A stretch of DNA of 64,000 bases from Actinomycetes bacterium (GTDB lineage Bacteria; Actinomycetota; Acidimicrobiia; Acidimicrobiales; Ilumatobacteraceae): NCBI GenBank assembly GCA_021414085.1, contig JAIOPC010000008.1, positions 62,001 through 126,000 on the forward strand, read 5' to 3'. The notes below the pieces were generated by a model. It had not been told where the DNA came from, did not search any database, and was given only the letters and a program-made list of their open reading frames with translations. This document shows, piece by piece, positions 42,665 through 51,526 of the stretch (positions within the stretch are counted from its first letter, which is position 1; each line of letters opens with the position of its first letter). The position numbers were made by a program, and so were the translations under genes.

Positions 42665-44170
42665 GTGAGTCGAGCCAATCGTGGGCGTGAGCGGCGTCTT
42701 GGCCGTGGGCCACAGCCGGCACCCTTTCGTCCGCTGCGCAACCCGTACAGCCCCGTTCAGGTCATCTCCACCGATCAGGTGGAGGCCATCCATCGGGCAT
42801 CACTGTCGTTGCTGAGCACGAGCGGGATGCGGGTGCTTGCCCCGGCCGCCCGGCGGCTGCTGTCGCAGGCTGGTTGCGCGATTGACGACACGATCGTGCG
42901 CTTCGATCCGCAAATGGTGGAGACGATGGTGGCGCTTGCGCCCAGCGAGTTCACGTTGCGCGCTCGCAACCCTGCCCACGACCTCACTATCGGCGGCAAC
43001 CACGTCGCCTTCACATCCGTGGGCGGGCCGGCGTTCGTCAACGACCTCGAACGTGGCCGTCGGCCGGGCACGCACGCCGAGCAAGAGGAGTACCTGCGCG
43101 TCATTCAGTCGCTCGGCGTTATTCATCAAGAAGGCGGTGGGCCGTTCGAGGCGATGGATCTGCCGCCCGAAACCCGACATCTCGACTTGTGCCAGTCGCT
43201 GATTCGTCAACTCGACAAGAACTGGCAGGGGATCGCGCTCGGACGCGATCGAGCCGCCGACTGCATAGATATGGTCGCACTAGCGCTGGGCACAGATCGC
43301 GACGGGTTACGTGAGCGCCCGGCATTGATGACGATCGTCAACACCAACACGCCGCTGACACTCGATGTACCGATGGCCGACGGGTTGATCGAGCTCGCGA
43401 CTGCGGGGCAAGCCGTGTGCGTCACGCCGTTCACACTTGCGGGTGCGATGGCGCCCGCGACGCTTGCGGGAGCGCTCGTGTTGCAGAACGCAGAAGTGCT
43501 GGCTGTCACCACGTTGATTCAACTTGTGCGCAGTGGGGCGCCGGTTGTCTACGGCTCGTTCACTTCCAACGTCGATATGCGCAGCGGTTCACCTGCATTC
43601 GGCACTCCCGAATACACCAAGGCGGCGCAAGCGAGCGGACAGTTGGCCCGCAGATACAACTTGCCATTCCGTTCCTCGAACACCACGGCATCGAACACTG
43701 TCGACGCGCAAGCGGCTTACGAGAGCGCGATGTCGTTATGGGGTGCTGTGATGGGCGGAGCCAACATTGTGAACCACGCTGCGGGCTGGTTGGAGGGCGG
43801 TTTGACGGCCAGCTTCGAAAAGCTGATCATCGACGCCGAGATGCTGCAGATGATGGCCGAGTACTTGCAGCCCATCGTTGTTGACGACGACTCACTTGGC
43901 CTCGAGGCCATCGCAGCGGTGGGCCATGGCGGTCACTTCTTCGGATCTCCGCACACCATGCAGCGCTACGAGACCGCGTTCTACGCCCCACTCGTCAGTG
44001 ATTGGCGCAACTTCGAGACCTGGTCGCAGGACGGTGCGGTCGATGCATACGAACGCGCGCACACCATTTGGCGACAACTACTCGAGCAATCCGAGCCGCC
44101 GCCGCTCGACGCCACCATCGACGAAGCGATTGCGGAGTTCGTCGCCCACCGCAAAGAACAGTTGCGATAG
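42665..44170 (+). CDS. Trimethylamine-methyltransferase (MttB)-family protein, non-pyrrolysine
   Basis: 501-residue TIM-barrel protein of the MttB superfamily. It has the typical start (NPYSPVQVISTDQVEAIHRASLSLLSTSGMRVL) and glycine-rich strands (GGPAFVNDLERGRRPGTHAE, MGGANIVNHAAGWLEGGL). No in-frame TAG is used, so it lacks pyrrolysine, like the glycine-betaine methyltransferase MtgB. The open part is the methyl donor: no corrinoid protein or reactivase gene is nearby. Demethylation of a quaternary amine is a reasonable guess. Confidence 0.82.
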   Translation: MSRANRGRERRLGRGPQPAPFRPLRNPYSPVQVISTDQVEAIHRASLSLLSTSGMRVLAPAARRLLSQAGCAIDDTIVRFDPQMVETMVALAPSEFTLRARNPAHDLTIGGNHVAFTSVGGPAFVNDLERGRRPGTHAEQEEYLRVIQSLGVIHQEGGGPFEAMDLPPETRHLDLCQSLIRQLDKNWQGIALGRDRAADCIDMVALALGTDRDGLRERPALMTIVNTNTPLTLDVPMADGLIELATAGQAVCVTPFTLAGAMAPATLAGALVLQNAEVLAVTTLIQLVRSGAPVVYGSFTSNVDMRSGSPAFGTPEYTKAAQASGQLARRYNLPFRSSNTTASNTVDAQAAYESAMSLWGAVMGGANIVNHAAGWLEGGLTASFEKLIIDAEMLQMMAEYLQPIVVDDDSLGLEAIAAVGHGGHFFGSPHTMQRYETAFYAPLVSDWRNFETWSQDGAVDAYERAHTIWRQLLEQSEPPPLDATIDEAIAEFVAHRKEQLR

Positions 44171-44179
44171 CAACCGGCG

Positions 44180-45568
44180 CTAGCAGCTACTAGCAGCCTT
44201 CACGATCGGATACGGGTCGACCGCTGCACCGCCTGCCGGGTGCACCTCGAAGTGCAGGTGCGCCACTGATGCGTTGCCGGTGGCGCCGACGTAGCCGATC
44301 AGCATCCCAGCCGTCACGACCGAGCCGAGCTCGATGCCAGGAGCGAACGCCGACAGGTGTGCGTAGTAGAAGTACGTTCCACCGGCAGCAGTCAGCCACA
44401 GCGCGTTTCCTCCGAGCGAGCCGGCGAAGTTCAACTGCTTCTTGCTGATCGTGCCGTCCATCACGGCGTAGATCGGGGTGCCGCTTGCAACAATGATGTC
44501 GACACCCTGATGCTTGCGCCCACCGGATCGCGGCGCACCGAATGTGTCGGTGAAGGCACACGACGCAGCGACCGGAAACGCGGCTAGGACCACTGTCCCG
44601 GGTGACGGCGCGGGCGGCGCCGGAGCGGCGGCGACTAGCGCGGCCTTCGTTGCAGTGTCGTATGTCCCGGTCGCGGGGAGACCGACTCGCGTCTGAAACT
44701 GCTTCAGCGCGGTTTGTGTAGCGGTGCCAAACACTCCATCGGCACCACCGAATACCGTGATCCCGACGGCGATCAACTGACTCTGCATCGTCTTCACCGC
44801 GTCCCCGCGACTTCCGAGTGACAACAGCACCGCGTTCGGTGTCGTTGCCGGCGGTGTCGTTGCGGGCGGTGTAACTGGGGGAGCGGTCGTCGGGGGAGGT
44901 GTTGCTGGGGGAGGTGTTGCTGGGGGAGCGGTTGTCGGCGGAGTAACGGGAGGCACTTCTGGCGCCGGTGGAGTAGCGACGGGCGGCACGGTGGGCGGCA
45001 CTGCAGCCGGAGTTGTCGCGGCCGCCGCGTTCGCCAAGATCTCAGCGGTGCCCGCATCAAGGGCACCGCTAGCAAAGAGACCCTTGGACTTCTGGAATGC
45101 CTTGACCGTTGCAACCGTCGCGCTGCCGTACACGCCGTCAGCGCCGCCCTTCAGCGCTAAGCCAACCGTCATCAGTTGCTGCTGCACGGCCTTGACGGCG
45201 TCGCCACGGGCACCACGCGAGAGAAGCGGAGCGCCTTGCAGCAAGCCCAACACGGTCGCGGTTGGCACATCGAGCGTGCCGGTGACCGTCAGCCCGCGGC
45301 GAGTTTGATAGTCGCGGACCGCGGCTTCGGTGCCAGCACCAAAGACACCATCGACGCCACCCGCCACCGTGACACCTGCTTTGACGAGCGCCTGCTGCAT
45401 GCGCTTCACGGTCGGTGAACGATCGCCTCGTTGGGCCAAGGGCGGCTGATCGATCGAGGGTGCTGCAACGGCCGTCGCCAACGCGGCGGTTCCGGCGATT
45501 GGGGTCATCGCCTGTACCGCTACGAGTGATACGACGATCACGAGGATGCGCCGAGGGCCTTGCAACAT
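44180..45568 (-). CDS. Secreted protein with three peptidoglycan-binding domains and M23 peptidase
   Basis: 462 residues. A signal peptide/anchor (~1-38) is followed by PG_binding_1 domains (RGDRSPTVKRMQQALVKAGV, RGARGDAVKAVQQQL, and a third beginning LGSRGDAVKTMQSQL), with a Pro/Thr/Ala-rich linker of ~50 residues between the second and third. The carboxy-terminal M23 domain has GRKHQGVD (first His and Asp ligands) and HLHFEVHP (third). It should cleave peptidoglycan cross-links. Transcribed away from the next gene. Confidence 0.92.
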   Translation of the reverse strand: MLQGPRRILVIVVSLVAVQAMTPIAGTAALATAVAAPSIDQPPLAQRGDRSPTVKRMQQALVKAGVTVAGGVDGVFGAGTEAAVRDYQTRRGLTVTGTLDVPTATVLGLLQGAPLLSRGARGDAVKAVQQQLMTVGLALKGGADGVYGSATVATVKAFQKSKGLFASGALDAGTAEILANAAAATTPAAVPPTVPPVATPPAPEVPPVTPPTTAPPATPPPATPPPTTAPPVTPPATTPPATTPNAVLLSLGSRGDAVKTMQSQLIAVGITVFGGADGVFGTATQTALKQFQTRVGLPATGTYDTATKAALVAAAPAPPAPSPGTVVLAAFPVAASCAFTDTFGAPRSGGRKHQGVDIIVASGTPIYAVMDGTISKKQLNFAGSLGGNALWLTAAGGTYFYYAHLSAFAPGIELGSVVTAGMLIGYVGATGNASVAHLHFEVHPAGGAAVDPYPIVKAASSC

Positions 45569-45719
45569 TGTTTGGAAAGTCTCCTGCTCCGTCTCGCTGA
45601 GCGAGTTCCCAAACTCATCGGCGCGCGATGCGCATTCGGTTCGTCATTGTTCGGTAAAGAATCTCTCTCGGTTCTGTCTCTGCCAAGATGTGCGTCACGA
45701 TCAAAGAAGGGATGCAACG

Positions 45720-46433
45720 ATGGACTTCAACCTCAAAGACTTCGACCTCGATGATGTTGCCGGCAAGCTGATGGGCGGCGTCGACATCAAAAAGATCATG
45801 AGCATGGTCGACGCGATCTGGGACCACAAAGACGAGCTCGCGCACATTGCGCAGAACTTGCCGCAACTGCTCAGCGAGACCGGCGGCCACATGCAATCCG
45901 CTGGCGAGGGAGCACAACGCGCGAGTGCATTCCTATCGGGCGAGGTTCGCGATCTGGCCACCAACGCCGCCGACTTGCTGGAAGCCTCGAAGACTCAGTT
46001 GCGGGGTGTGTTGAAGGCGCTTGAGGGCGTCGGCAATCTGCTCAGCAACGTGCCCCTGATTGGCGACGTTGGTAAGTCAGTGGGCGATGGTCTCAAATCG
46101 CTCGGCGAAGTCGCGAACAGCCTCGACAGTGTTGGCAAGAAGGTGCGCGGGTTGGGCGATCGCCTATCCGACGTCGGTGACGACCTGGATTCGATGGGCC
46201 GCTCACTGGCCGGGGGAGGCGCCAGCCTGCTGGGTTTCAGTGGTGGTAAGTCCGCCAAGGCCGGCAAGTCGAAGGCAACGACCAGTCGAGCACACGTGCC
46301 AACGTTCGCATCCAGCGCGCGCCCAGCGAAGAAGAAAGCAGTGAAGAAGAAAGCAGCTGCCAAGAAGGCCCCGAAGAAGGCCCCAAAGAAAGCTGTGAAG
46401 AAGAAGGCCGCGAAGAAGAAGGCGCGCAGATAG
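45720..46433 (+). CDS. Helical protein with histone-H1-like Lys/Ala tail (phasin-like?)
   Basis: 237 residues. Residues ~1-180 are predicted amphipathic helix with Leu/Val heptads and Gly breaks (e.g. LLEASKTQLRGVLKALEGVG); residues ~200-237 are almost only Lys, Ala, Pro and Val, resembling histone H1 or the PhaF phasin tail. No signal peptide. AAGGG precedes the ATG by 9 nt. Candidates are a nucleoid-tethered phasin or a DNA-binding scaffold. Function unproven. Confidence 0.78.
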   Translation: MDFNLKDFDLDDVAGKLMGGVDIKKIMSMVDAIWDHKDELAHIAQNLPQLLSETGGHMQSAGEGAQRASAFLSGEVRDLATNAADLLEASKTQLRGVLKALEGVGNLLSNVPLIGDVGKSVGDGLKSLGEVANSLDSVGKKVRGLGDRLSDVGDDLDSMGRSLAGGGASLLGFSGGKSAKAGKSKATTSRAHVPTFASSARPAKKKAVKKKAAAKKAPKKAPKKAVKKKAAKKKARR

Positions 46434-46451
46434 CTACTGCGCACGTTGTGT

Positions 46452-48884
46452 TCAGCGCGGGTTGAACCATGCGGTCTTCAATCCGAAGGCAGTTCTAAAC
46501 GAGTCGCCGGTGACCGTCACGCTGCCGGCTGTGCCGTTCACGCGCAACGATGTCACCCAGCCACCCCAGTCACCGTTGCCACTGCGCGCAAGCACCGTGA
46601 TCGACACGAAGAGTCCGATGCTCGGATACTTCGCTGAGATCGCAGTGCCGCTGACCACGACAGTCCAATCGTGGCTCGGGTTCGCCGGCGTCGCGTCACC
46701 TTCATCGAGAACGGCGGGGAACGGCATCAATGGTCCAACGCCCGTTCTTGTCCATCCACCGGTCGATGCCGCGAACATCGTGAGCGCGATCGCACCCGAC
46801 GTGTCGCCCACTCGACGAACGACACCAGCGGTCGCCGCAACGGCAGCGTCCGTACTTGGATACTCCACTTGTATGTACGAGCCGTTGACGGAAGTGCGGT
46901 ACGCGACGCCCTTGTAGAACTGACAGTCGAGATCGCACGTCTTCGCGTACGAGTAGCGATTCGACGCGAGGGCGTAGCTGCGTGCCGCCACCGCCTGCGC
47001 CTGCAGCGCCTGTGCTCCCTTACCTCCACCAGCACTGGCCCACGACGGTGACATTTCCTTCGCAATGACTGCGCGCAGATAGTGCTCGATCGGCAACTCG
47101 TTGACGGTGCGATTCTCGCCGCCGGTTCCGTTCGTTGCTCTGATCACTCCGCGGTATGAACGCACGTTGCCGTTCGGCTCACACAACGCGAGCAGCTCGT
47201 TGTTCGACGTCGTTGCGACGTCGGCCTGCGACCGAATGTTGACCGCAGTTGCAACCGACGGTGCGACCAACGTCCAACCGGTCGCGTCCGGATCGTCGGT
47301 GGGGGCGGGGCACACTTGCGCATCGCTGCGCGCCCACACCGCGTACACCGACGGCGCCACTTCGCGAGCGAGTACCGACTTCCACGGGCCACCTGCGACG
47401 CCGTCAACGACCAGTAGACCGTTCGGGTTGACGACCGCCGTCTGTGCGTCGTCCAGGTTCTGCAGTCGCACGGCGATCGTCGTGTCGAGCGGAACCGTTC
47501 CGGACACCGTGCCGCCGTAGTAGTGGTCGAGAATCTGCGCCGATGACCAACCGAAGTCGACGGCGTACCCATACGCACCCCATTGGCTGAGTCCGTACCC
47601 GTGGCCAGAGCCGTGACCGTCAAGCACGAGCGAGCCGGGCGGGACCGAGATGCGGGTGTCCATCAGGCGGGTGGGGGTGAGGCCGTTGAAGGAGCCGTCG
47701 GCGGGGAACCAGCCGAGCACGTCGACCAAGACGTCGACGCTTGCATACGACCACAACGAGATTTGACCGTTGGCACCGATCGGCACGATCACCATGTTCG
47801 GGATCACTTGCCCGGCAGCGAAGTTGAGGTTCGACGCGTTCGGCCGCGCCTGACCCGCCGGCCACACCGTCATGAAGCCTGCCGCCGACGGGTTGACCGC
47901 GGTCACGTTCAACGCCACCGAACCCGCACCCGACGCCGGAACGCCGCCACGACCAGCAACCGTCAAAGTGAAGTCGGTGCCCGCAACGAGTCGCGGACCA
48001 CCGGCGAAGGCACCATCGGTGGTGCCTGACCCAGCGCGCGTGTCCATCAAGCGCGTTGGAATGAGGCCGTTGAAGGAGCCGCCGGCGGGGAACCAGCCGA
48101 GCACGTCGACCAATACGTCGACGCTCGAGTACGACCACAACGAGATCTGACCATCGGCACCGATCGGCACGATCACCATGTTCGGAATCACTTGCCCGGC
48201 GGTGAAGTTGAGGTTCGACGCGTTCGGCCGCGCCTGACCCGCCGGCCACACCGTCATGAAGCCCGCCGCCGACGGGTTGATCGCGGTCACGTTCAACGCC
48301 ACCGAACCAGCACCGGCCCCGGGCACGCCACCACGACCGGCAACCGTCAAGTTGAAGTCGCTTCCAGCGGGCAGTCGTGGGCCACCTGCGAAGGCACCAT
48401 CAACGGTGCCACCGCCCACACGGGTGTCCATCAGGCGGGTGGGGGTGAAGCCGTTGAACGAGCCGGTGGTAGGGAACCAGCCGAGCACATCGACCAACAC
48501 GTCGACGCTCGAGTACGACCACAACGAGATTTGACCGTTGGCACCGATCGGCACGATCACCATGTTCGGAGTCACTTGCCCGGCAGTGAAGTTGAGGTTC
48601 GATGCGTTCGGCCGCGCCTGACCCGCGGGCCACACCGTCATGTATCCACCGGCGAAGGGATGGACCGCAGTCACGTTCAAGGCGACAGACCCTGCACCCG
48701 ACGCCGGCACCCCGCCACGACCGGCAACCGTCAAGTTGAGAACAACGCCGCCACGCAACACGCCGATTTGGTCGAACTGGCCGTCGCCGGTCTCAGCCGT
48801 GGCGCCGGGCAGTGGGAGCGCGACAGAGCACAGTGCGACACCCAACATCAGCCGTCCGAAGCGGCGGCGAGCACCATGGAGCAT
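46452..48884 (-). CDS. Secreted SpoIID-domain protein with RLMDTR beta modules
   Basis: 810 residues. Signal peptide about 1-31. Residues 35-411 are near-identical 128-residue beta modules, each ending GWFP...SFNG-(F/L)-TPTRLMDTR; three RLMDTR marks stand at about 150, 278 and 406. A SpoIID-type domain follows: HGSGHGYGLSQWGAYGYA, NELPIEHYLRAVIAKEMSPSW, ALQAQAVAARSYAL. SpoIID enzymes cut glycan strands lacking peptide stems, and the family's catalytic Glu is in the KEMSPSW stretch. ATG 48884 was chosen after GGGAG. Confidence 0.87.
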   Translation of the reverse strand: MLHGARRRFGRLMLGVALCSVALPLPGATAETGDGQFDQIGVLRGGVVLNLTVAGRGGVPASGAGSVALNVTAVHPFAGGYMTVWPAGQARPNASNLNFTAGQVTPNMVIVPIGANGQISLWSYSSVDVLVDVLGWFPTTGSFNGFTPTRLMDTRVGGGTVDGAFAGGPRLPAGSDFNLTVAGRGGVPGAGAGSVALNVTAINPSAAGFMTVWPAGQARPNASNLNFTAGQVIPNMVIVPIGADGQISLWSYSSVDVLVDVLGWFPAGGSFNGLIPTRLMDTRAGSGTTDGAFAGGPRLVAGTDFTLTVAGRGGVPASGAGSVALNVTAVNPSAAGFMTVWPAGQARPNASNLNFAAGQVIPNMVIVPIGANGQISLWSYASVDVLVDVLGWFPADGSFNGLTPTRLMDTRISVPPGSLVLDGHGSGHGYGLSQWGAYGYAVDFGWSSAQILDHYYGGTVSGTVPLDTTIAVRLQNLDDAQTAVVNPNGLLVVDGVAGGPWKSVLAREVAPSVYAVWARSDAQVCPAPTDDPDATGWTLVAPSVATAVNIRSQADVATTSNNELLALCEPNGNVRSYRGVIRATNGTGGENRTVNELPIEHYLRAVIAKEMSPSWASAGGGKGAQALQAQAVAARSYALASNRYSYAKTCDLDCQFYKGVAYRTSVNGSYIQVEYPSTDAAVAATAGVVRRVGDTSGAIALTMFAASTGGWTRTGVGPLMPFPAVLDEGDATPANPSHDWTVVVSGTAISAKYPSIGLFVSITVLARSGNGDWGGWVTSLRVNGTAGSVTVTGDSFRTAFGLKTAWFNPR
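47650..48780 (-). repeat. Tandem 384-bp coding repeats (RLMDTR modules)
   Basis: Three near-identical in-frame copies with a 384-bp period; the marker GAAGTTGAGGTTCGA on the plus strand begins at 47820, 48204 and 48588. Confidence 0.9.
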
Positions 48885-48997
48885 TCTGTCTTGTTCTCCC
48901 GAATCTGGCCCGCCTGAATACGAACCATACATTCATCGGTTCAAGAGGGGTCCGCGGCTCGTCAGGCTTCTCTCAAGAATTCCGTATCTGACATAAC

Positions 48998-49061
48998 GGT
49001 GATTATGGGCGTTGCGACCGCAAGTTGTTAGATCCCTGCGGAGGCGCCGCCCATAATCACC
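48998..49061. repeat. 64-bp element with perfect 14-bp inverted repeat ends
   Basis: GGTGATTATGGGCG (48998-49011) and its exact complement CGCCCATAATCACC (49048-49061), 36 bp apart. A small TTGCG/CGCAA hairpin lies inside. It is downstream of the lipoprotein gene and upstream of the SpoIID gene. Confidence 0.8.
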
Positions 49062-49082
49062 ATCTCACTGTTCGGCCAGGTG

Positions 49083-49865
49083 TCAGCAGTCGCCTTCGCC
49101 GTCAACGCTGTACGGAATCGGGCGCTCGCCGGCCTGCAGGTAAGTGACCGTGGCGGCTGGCTGCGGCACGACCAGCGTGTAGCTGCCGTCGTCGCCGTAG
49201 GTTCCGAAACTGTCGCCCGATGTCGTGCGGACATCAAGCAGGATGTCGTCGACGAACACGTTGCTGTAGCCGTAGCACTCACCGGCGATCGGTGGCACGC
49301 CAGCGACAGCGCTCAGCTCGGCATTGATGGTGGCGCCAACAGCCGAGTAGAAATTGCCGAGGTTGGTTGGCGAGCCGCTCAACGTGTAGTACTCCCAGCC
49401 GACGAGGCCGAGATGAGTGGCGTCGGCTCCCCCAAAGTGAGCGCACAAATAGTTCCCGGCGCCGTCATCCCAGCACACGCTGCGACCACTCTGGTACTGG
49501 AACGTGTAGTCGCCCGCGACGTTGAGGAACAATCCGTCGCCGAAGTCGGTGGGATACGCGCTGCTGTCATCGGACAGCACCGTCAGCGACATACCCGCCG
49601 TCATGTCGGTGTCCGACGCGCCAAAGTCAAACGCCCCCAGCCCGTCGCCGCGCAAGAACGGCCTGGCGGCGACCGTCGTAGTAGGCGCCAAGGTGGTCGG
49701 TTCAATCGTGGTCGGTGCCGGCGTGGTCGGCGGATCGGTCGCCTCGACGCTGTCGGTAGGTGCGACTGTCTCGGCTGGCCCGCTCGACTTCGTAGAAGAG
49801 CACGCACCCAGGACACCCAGGGCCGCCGTCATCGCCACGACACACGCCAATCGCTTGCTGATCAT
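49083..49865 (-). CDS. Hypothetical lipoprotein
   Basis: 260 residues. A lipoprotein signal peptide (VAMTAALGVLGAC, Cys near residue 21) precedes a Thr/Pro-rich spacer (TTPAPTTIEPTTLAPTTT) that should span the wall. The mature domain (~75-260) is beta-rich and has four or five Cys that could form disulfides (SVCWDD, YLCAHF, GECYGY, final C). No family recognised. ATG 49865 was chosen for its GGGGAG 8 nt upstream. The 198 bp between this stop and the SpoIID start hold the inverted-repeat element. Confidence 0.75.
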   Translation of the reverse strand: MISKRLACVVAMTAALGVLGACSSTKSSGPAETVAPTDSVEATDPPTTPAPTTIEPTTLAPTTTVAARPFLRGDGLGAFDFGASDTDMTAGMSLTVLSDDSSAYPTDFGDGLFLNVAGDYTFQYQSGRSVCWDDGAGNYLCAHFGGADATHLGLVGWEYYTLSGSPTNLGNFYSAVGATINAELSAVAGVPPIAGECYGYSNVFVDDILLDVRTTSGDSFGTYGDDGSYTLVVPQPAATVTYLQAGERPIPYSVDGEGDC

Positions 49866-50045
49866 TGGATATCTCCCCATCGTTAGTTGTTGACCTCTCA
49901 GAGGTGAACTCGAAGCAATCCTGTCAGTTTCTTGCGCGAACCTGTGAAATCGGGCACTGACCCTTTACGGCTCCCCCGCCGATCCCGTAATCTCGGCCAC
50001 TACTTGCTCAGTGCAAGTACCTGCTCGAGCGTTTCAGGGGGCCCA

Positions 50046-50348
50046 GTGGCAGCGGTCGACACCTTCATGCAGCGGATCGCCACCGATGATCGCTGGATGA
50101 ACGACGCCTCCTGTCGTGGGCTGACCGACCTGTTCTTCCCTCCCCCGGCTGAGCGACCACAGGCCCGCGAACGGCGCGAGGCGACGGCCCGCGACGTGTG
50201 CGGCAGCTGCCCGAGCAACGAGCGCTGCCGCGACTTTGCACGCACACACCACGAGTACGGCTTCTGGGGCGGCGAAAGCGAAGACGAACGCCACGCCGCC
50301 GGCTATCGCCTGATCGCACCGATCGGCGTGCGGGCGAACATCAGCTGA
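50046..50348 (+). CDS. WhiB-family iron-sulfur transcription regulator
   Basis: 100-residue Wbl protein. The four cluster Cys are C23, C52, C55 and C61 (CxxCx5C), and the turn motif reads YGFWGG rather than the common G[VI]WGG. GTG 50046 has AGGGGG a few nt upstream; an ATG at 50067 is a possible start. The basic tail that usually follows the turn is short here. Wbl proteins bind sigma factors and control division, redox or secondary metabolism. 180 bp of leader region lies between this and the lipoprotein gene, with no clear promoter. Confidence 0.85.
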   Translation: MAAVDTFMQRIATDDRWMNDASCRGLTDLFFPPPAERPQARERREATARDVCGSCPSNERCRDFARTHHEYGFWGGESEDERHAAGYRLIAPIGVRANIS

Positions 50349-50361
50349 CCTCCGACGGTCG

Positions 50362-51498
50362 TCAGACGCTCCACGCGGCCGCAAGGGCCACCGGCTTGCG
50401 GAAGACGATTCCAGTGGTCTCCACCGCGGCCGTGAGATAGATATCGGGCAGCAGCTGCAGCACCGCTTCCACTGCCGCCCTCGTTTGCAGCCTTGCCAGC
50501 GTCGACCCGATGCAGACGTGCGGACCTTGCGCGAACGCAAGGTGCGTGCGCGCGTTCGGCCGCCGCACGTCGTAGCGACCCGGATCGGCGAAGTGCTGCG
50601 GATCGCGATTCGCTGCCGCCAGCGAGACCGCCACGAAGTCGCCAGCCGCGATTGAGACGCCGCCCAACTCGACAGCGCGCGTTGCGTAGCGGTCGACTCT
50701 GGCGGCAGCCGGTTCGAGACGCAACGACTCCTCCACTGCCGCTTCGATCAGTGACCGATCGCCACGAACAGTAGCGAGCTGCTCGGGATTACTCAGCAGG
50801 TGATGCAGCGCGTTGGCAGTCATGCCTTCGCTGGTCTCGATGCCGCCGAACAGAAACACTGCGGCGTTGGAGACGAGTTCGGTCTCGGACATGGCGTCGA
50901 CAAGCGTCGACAGCATCGTGTCGGATCGGCCAGCAACCTTGCGCAGTGCGGCGGCAAGCGAGTCGAAGGCTTCTCGCGCAGTCGCCGTAAGAGCCTCGCC
51001 TCGCGACACAGCGTCGACACCCGCAACGATGAGGTCGTACCACCCGAGCAGCACATCTGCTGGCTGCTCATCTAGGCCGAGCGAACCCGCAGCCACAGCG
51101 ACGGCCAACGGACCTGCGAGGTCTCGGCGCAACTCCGCACGCCCGTGAGGTTGCAACTCGCTCACAAGCGAATGCGCCAGGTTCGCGATGCGATCGGCGT
51201 CGCGACTCATCACATCGCTCGGGCGGAACGCCGCGGCAAAGGGTTCGCGATGGCGACGGTGCTCGCTGCCGTCCAGCGAGAGCATGCTGGGTCCGACAAC
51301 CATCGCAGTGGTGAACCGCGGATCATCGACAGTGAATGTCTCCGCGTCACGCATGACAGCCACCGCCAAATCGCGCGAGAGCACCACCCATCCCCCGATT
51401 GCCTCGAGCCAGACAATTGGCCCGCTGTTGCGCATGTCGGCCAGCACCTTGTGATGCTGGAGATCGAGCGTCGCGAGGTCGGCACCTTCGACATGCAT
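50362..51498 (-). CDS. Cytochrome P450
   Basis: 378-residue heme monooxygenase. It contains the I-helix GGIETSEGMT with the oxygen-activating Thr, the ExxR motif EESLRLEP and heme-binding FAQGPHVCIG with the axial Cys near residue 330. Substrate unknown. ATG 51498 was chosen because TACGCT lies 7 nt upstream and the longer frame would overlap the ribokinase gene. No ferredoxin gene is next to it. Divergent from ribokinase by 28 bp. Confidence 0.9.
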   Translation of the reverse strand: MHVEGADLATLDLQHHKVLADMRNSGPIVWLEAIGGWVVLSRDLAVAVMRDAETFTVDDPRFTTAMVVGPSMLSLDGSEHRRHREPFAAAFRPSDVMSRDADRIANLAHSLVSELQPHGRAELRRDLAGPLAVAVAAGSLGLDEQPADVLLGWYDLIVAGVDAVSRGEALTATAREAFDSLAAALRKVAGRSDTMLSTLVDAMSETELVSNAAVFLFGGIETSEGMTANALHHLLSNPEQLATVRGDRSLIEAAVEESLRLEPAAARVDRYATRAVELGGVSIAAGDFVAVSLAAANRDPQHFADPGRYDVRRPNARTHLAFAQGPHVCIGSTLARLQTRAAVEAVLQLLPDIYLTAAVETTGIVFRKPVALAAAWSV

Positions 51499-51505
51499 CG
51501 CGCTG

Positions 51506-51511
51506 AGCGTA
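51506..51511 (-). promoter_or_regulatory. -10 element, probable leaderless promoter of cytochrome P450 gene
   Basis: TACGCT on the minus strand, 7 nt before ATG 51498. The divergent ribokinase has CACGAT 6 nt before its GTG. Confidence 0.4.
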
Positions 51512-51526
51512 TGCCACGATGCATGT

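Noticed and set aside
44870-44960. Pro/Thr/Ala-rich repeats in the M23 gene as a possible CRISPR or non-coding repeat
   Set aside because: The repeats are in frame and encode the linker between peptidoglycan-binding domains.
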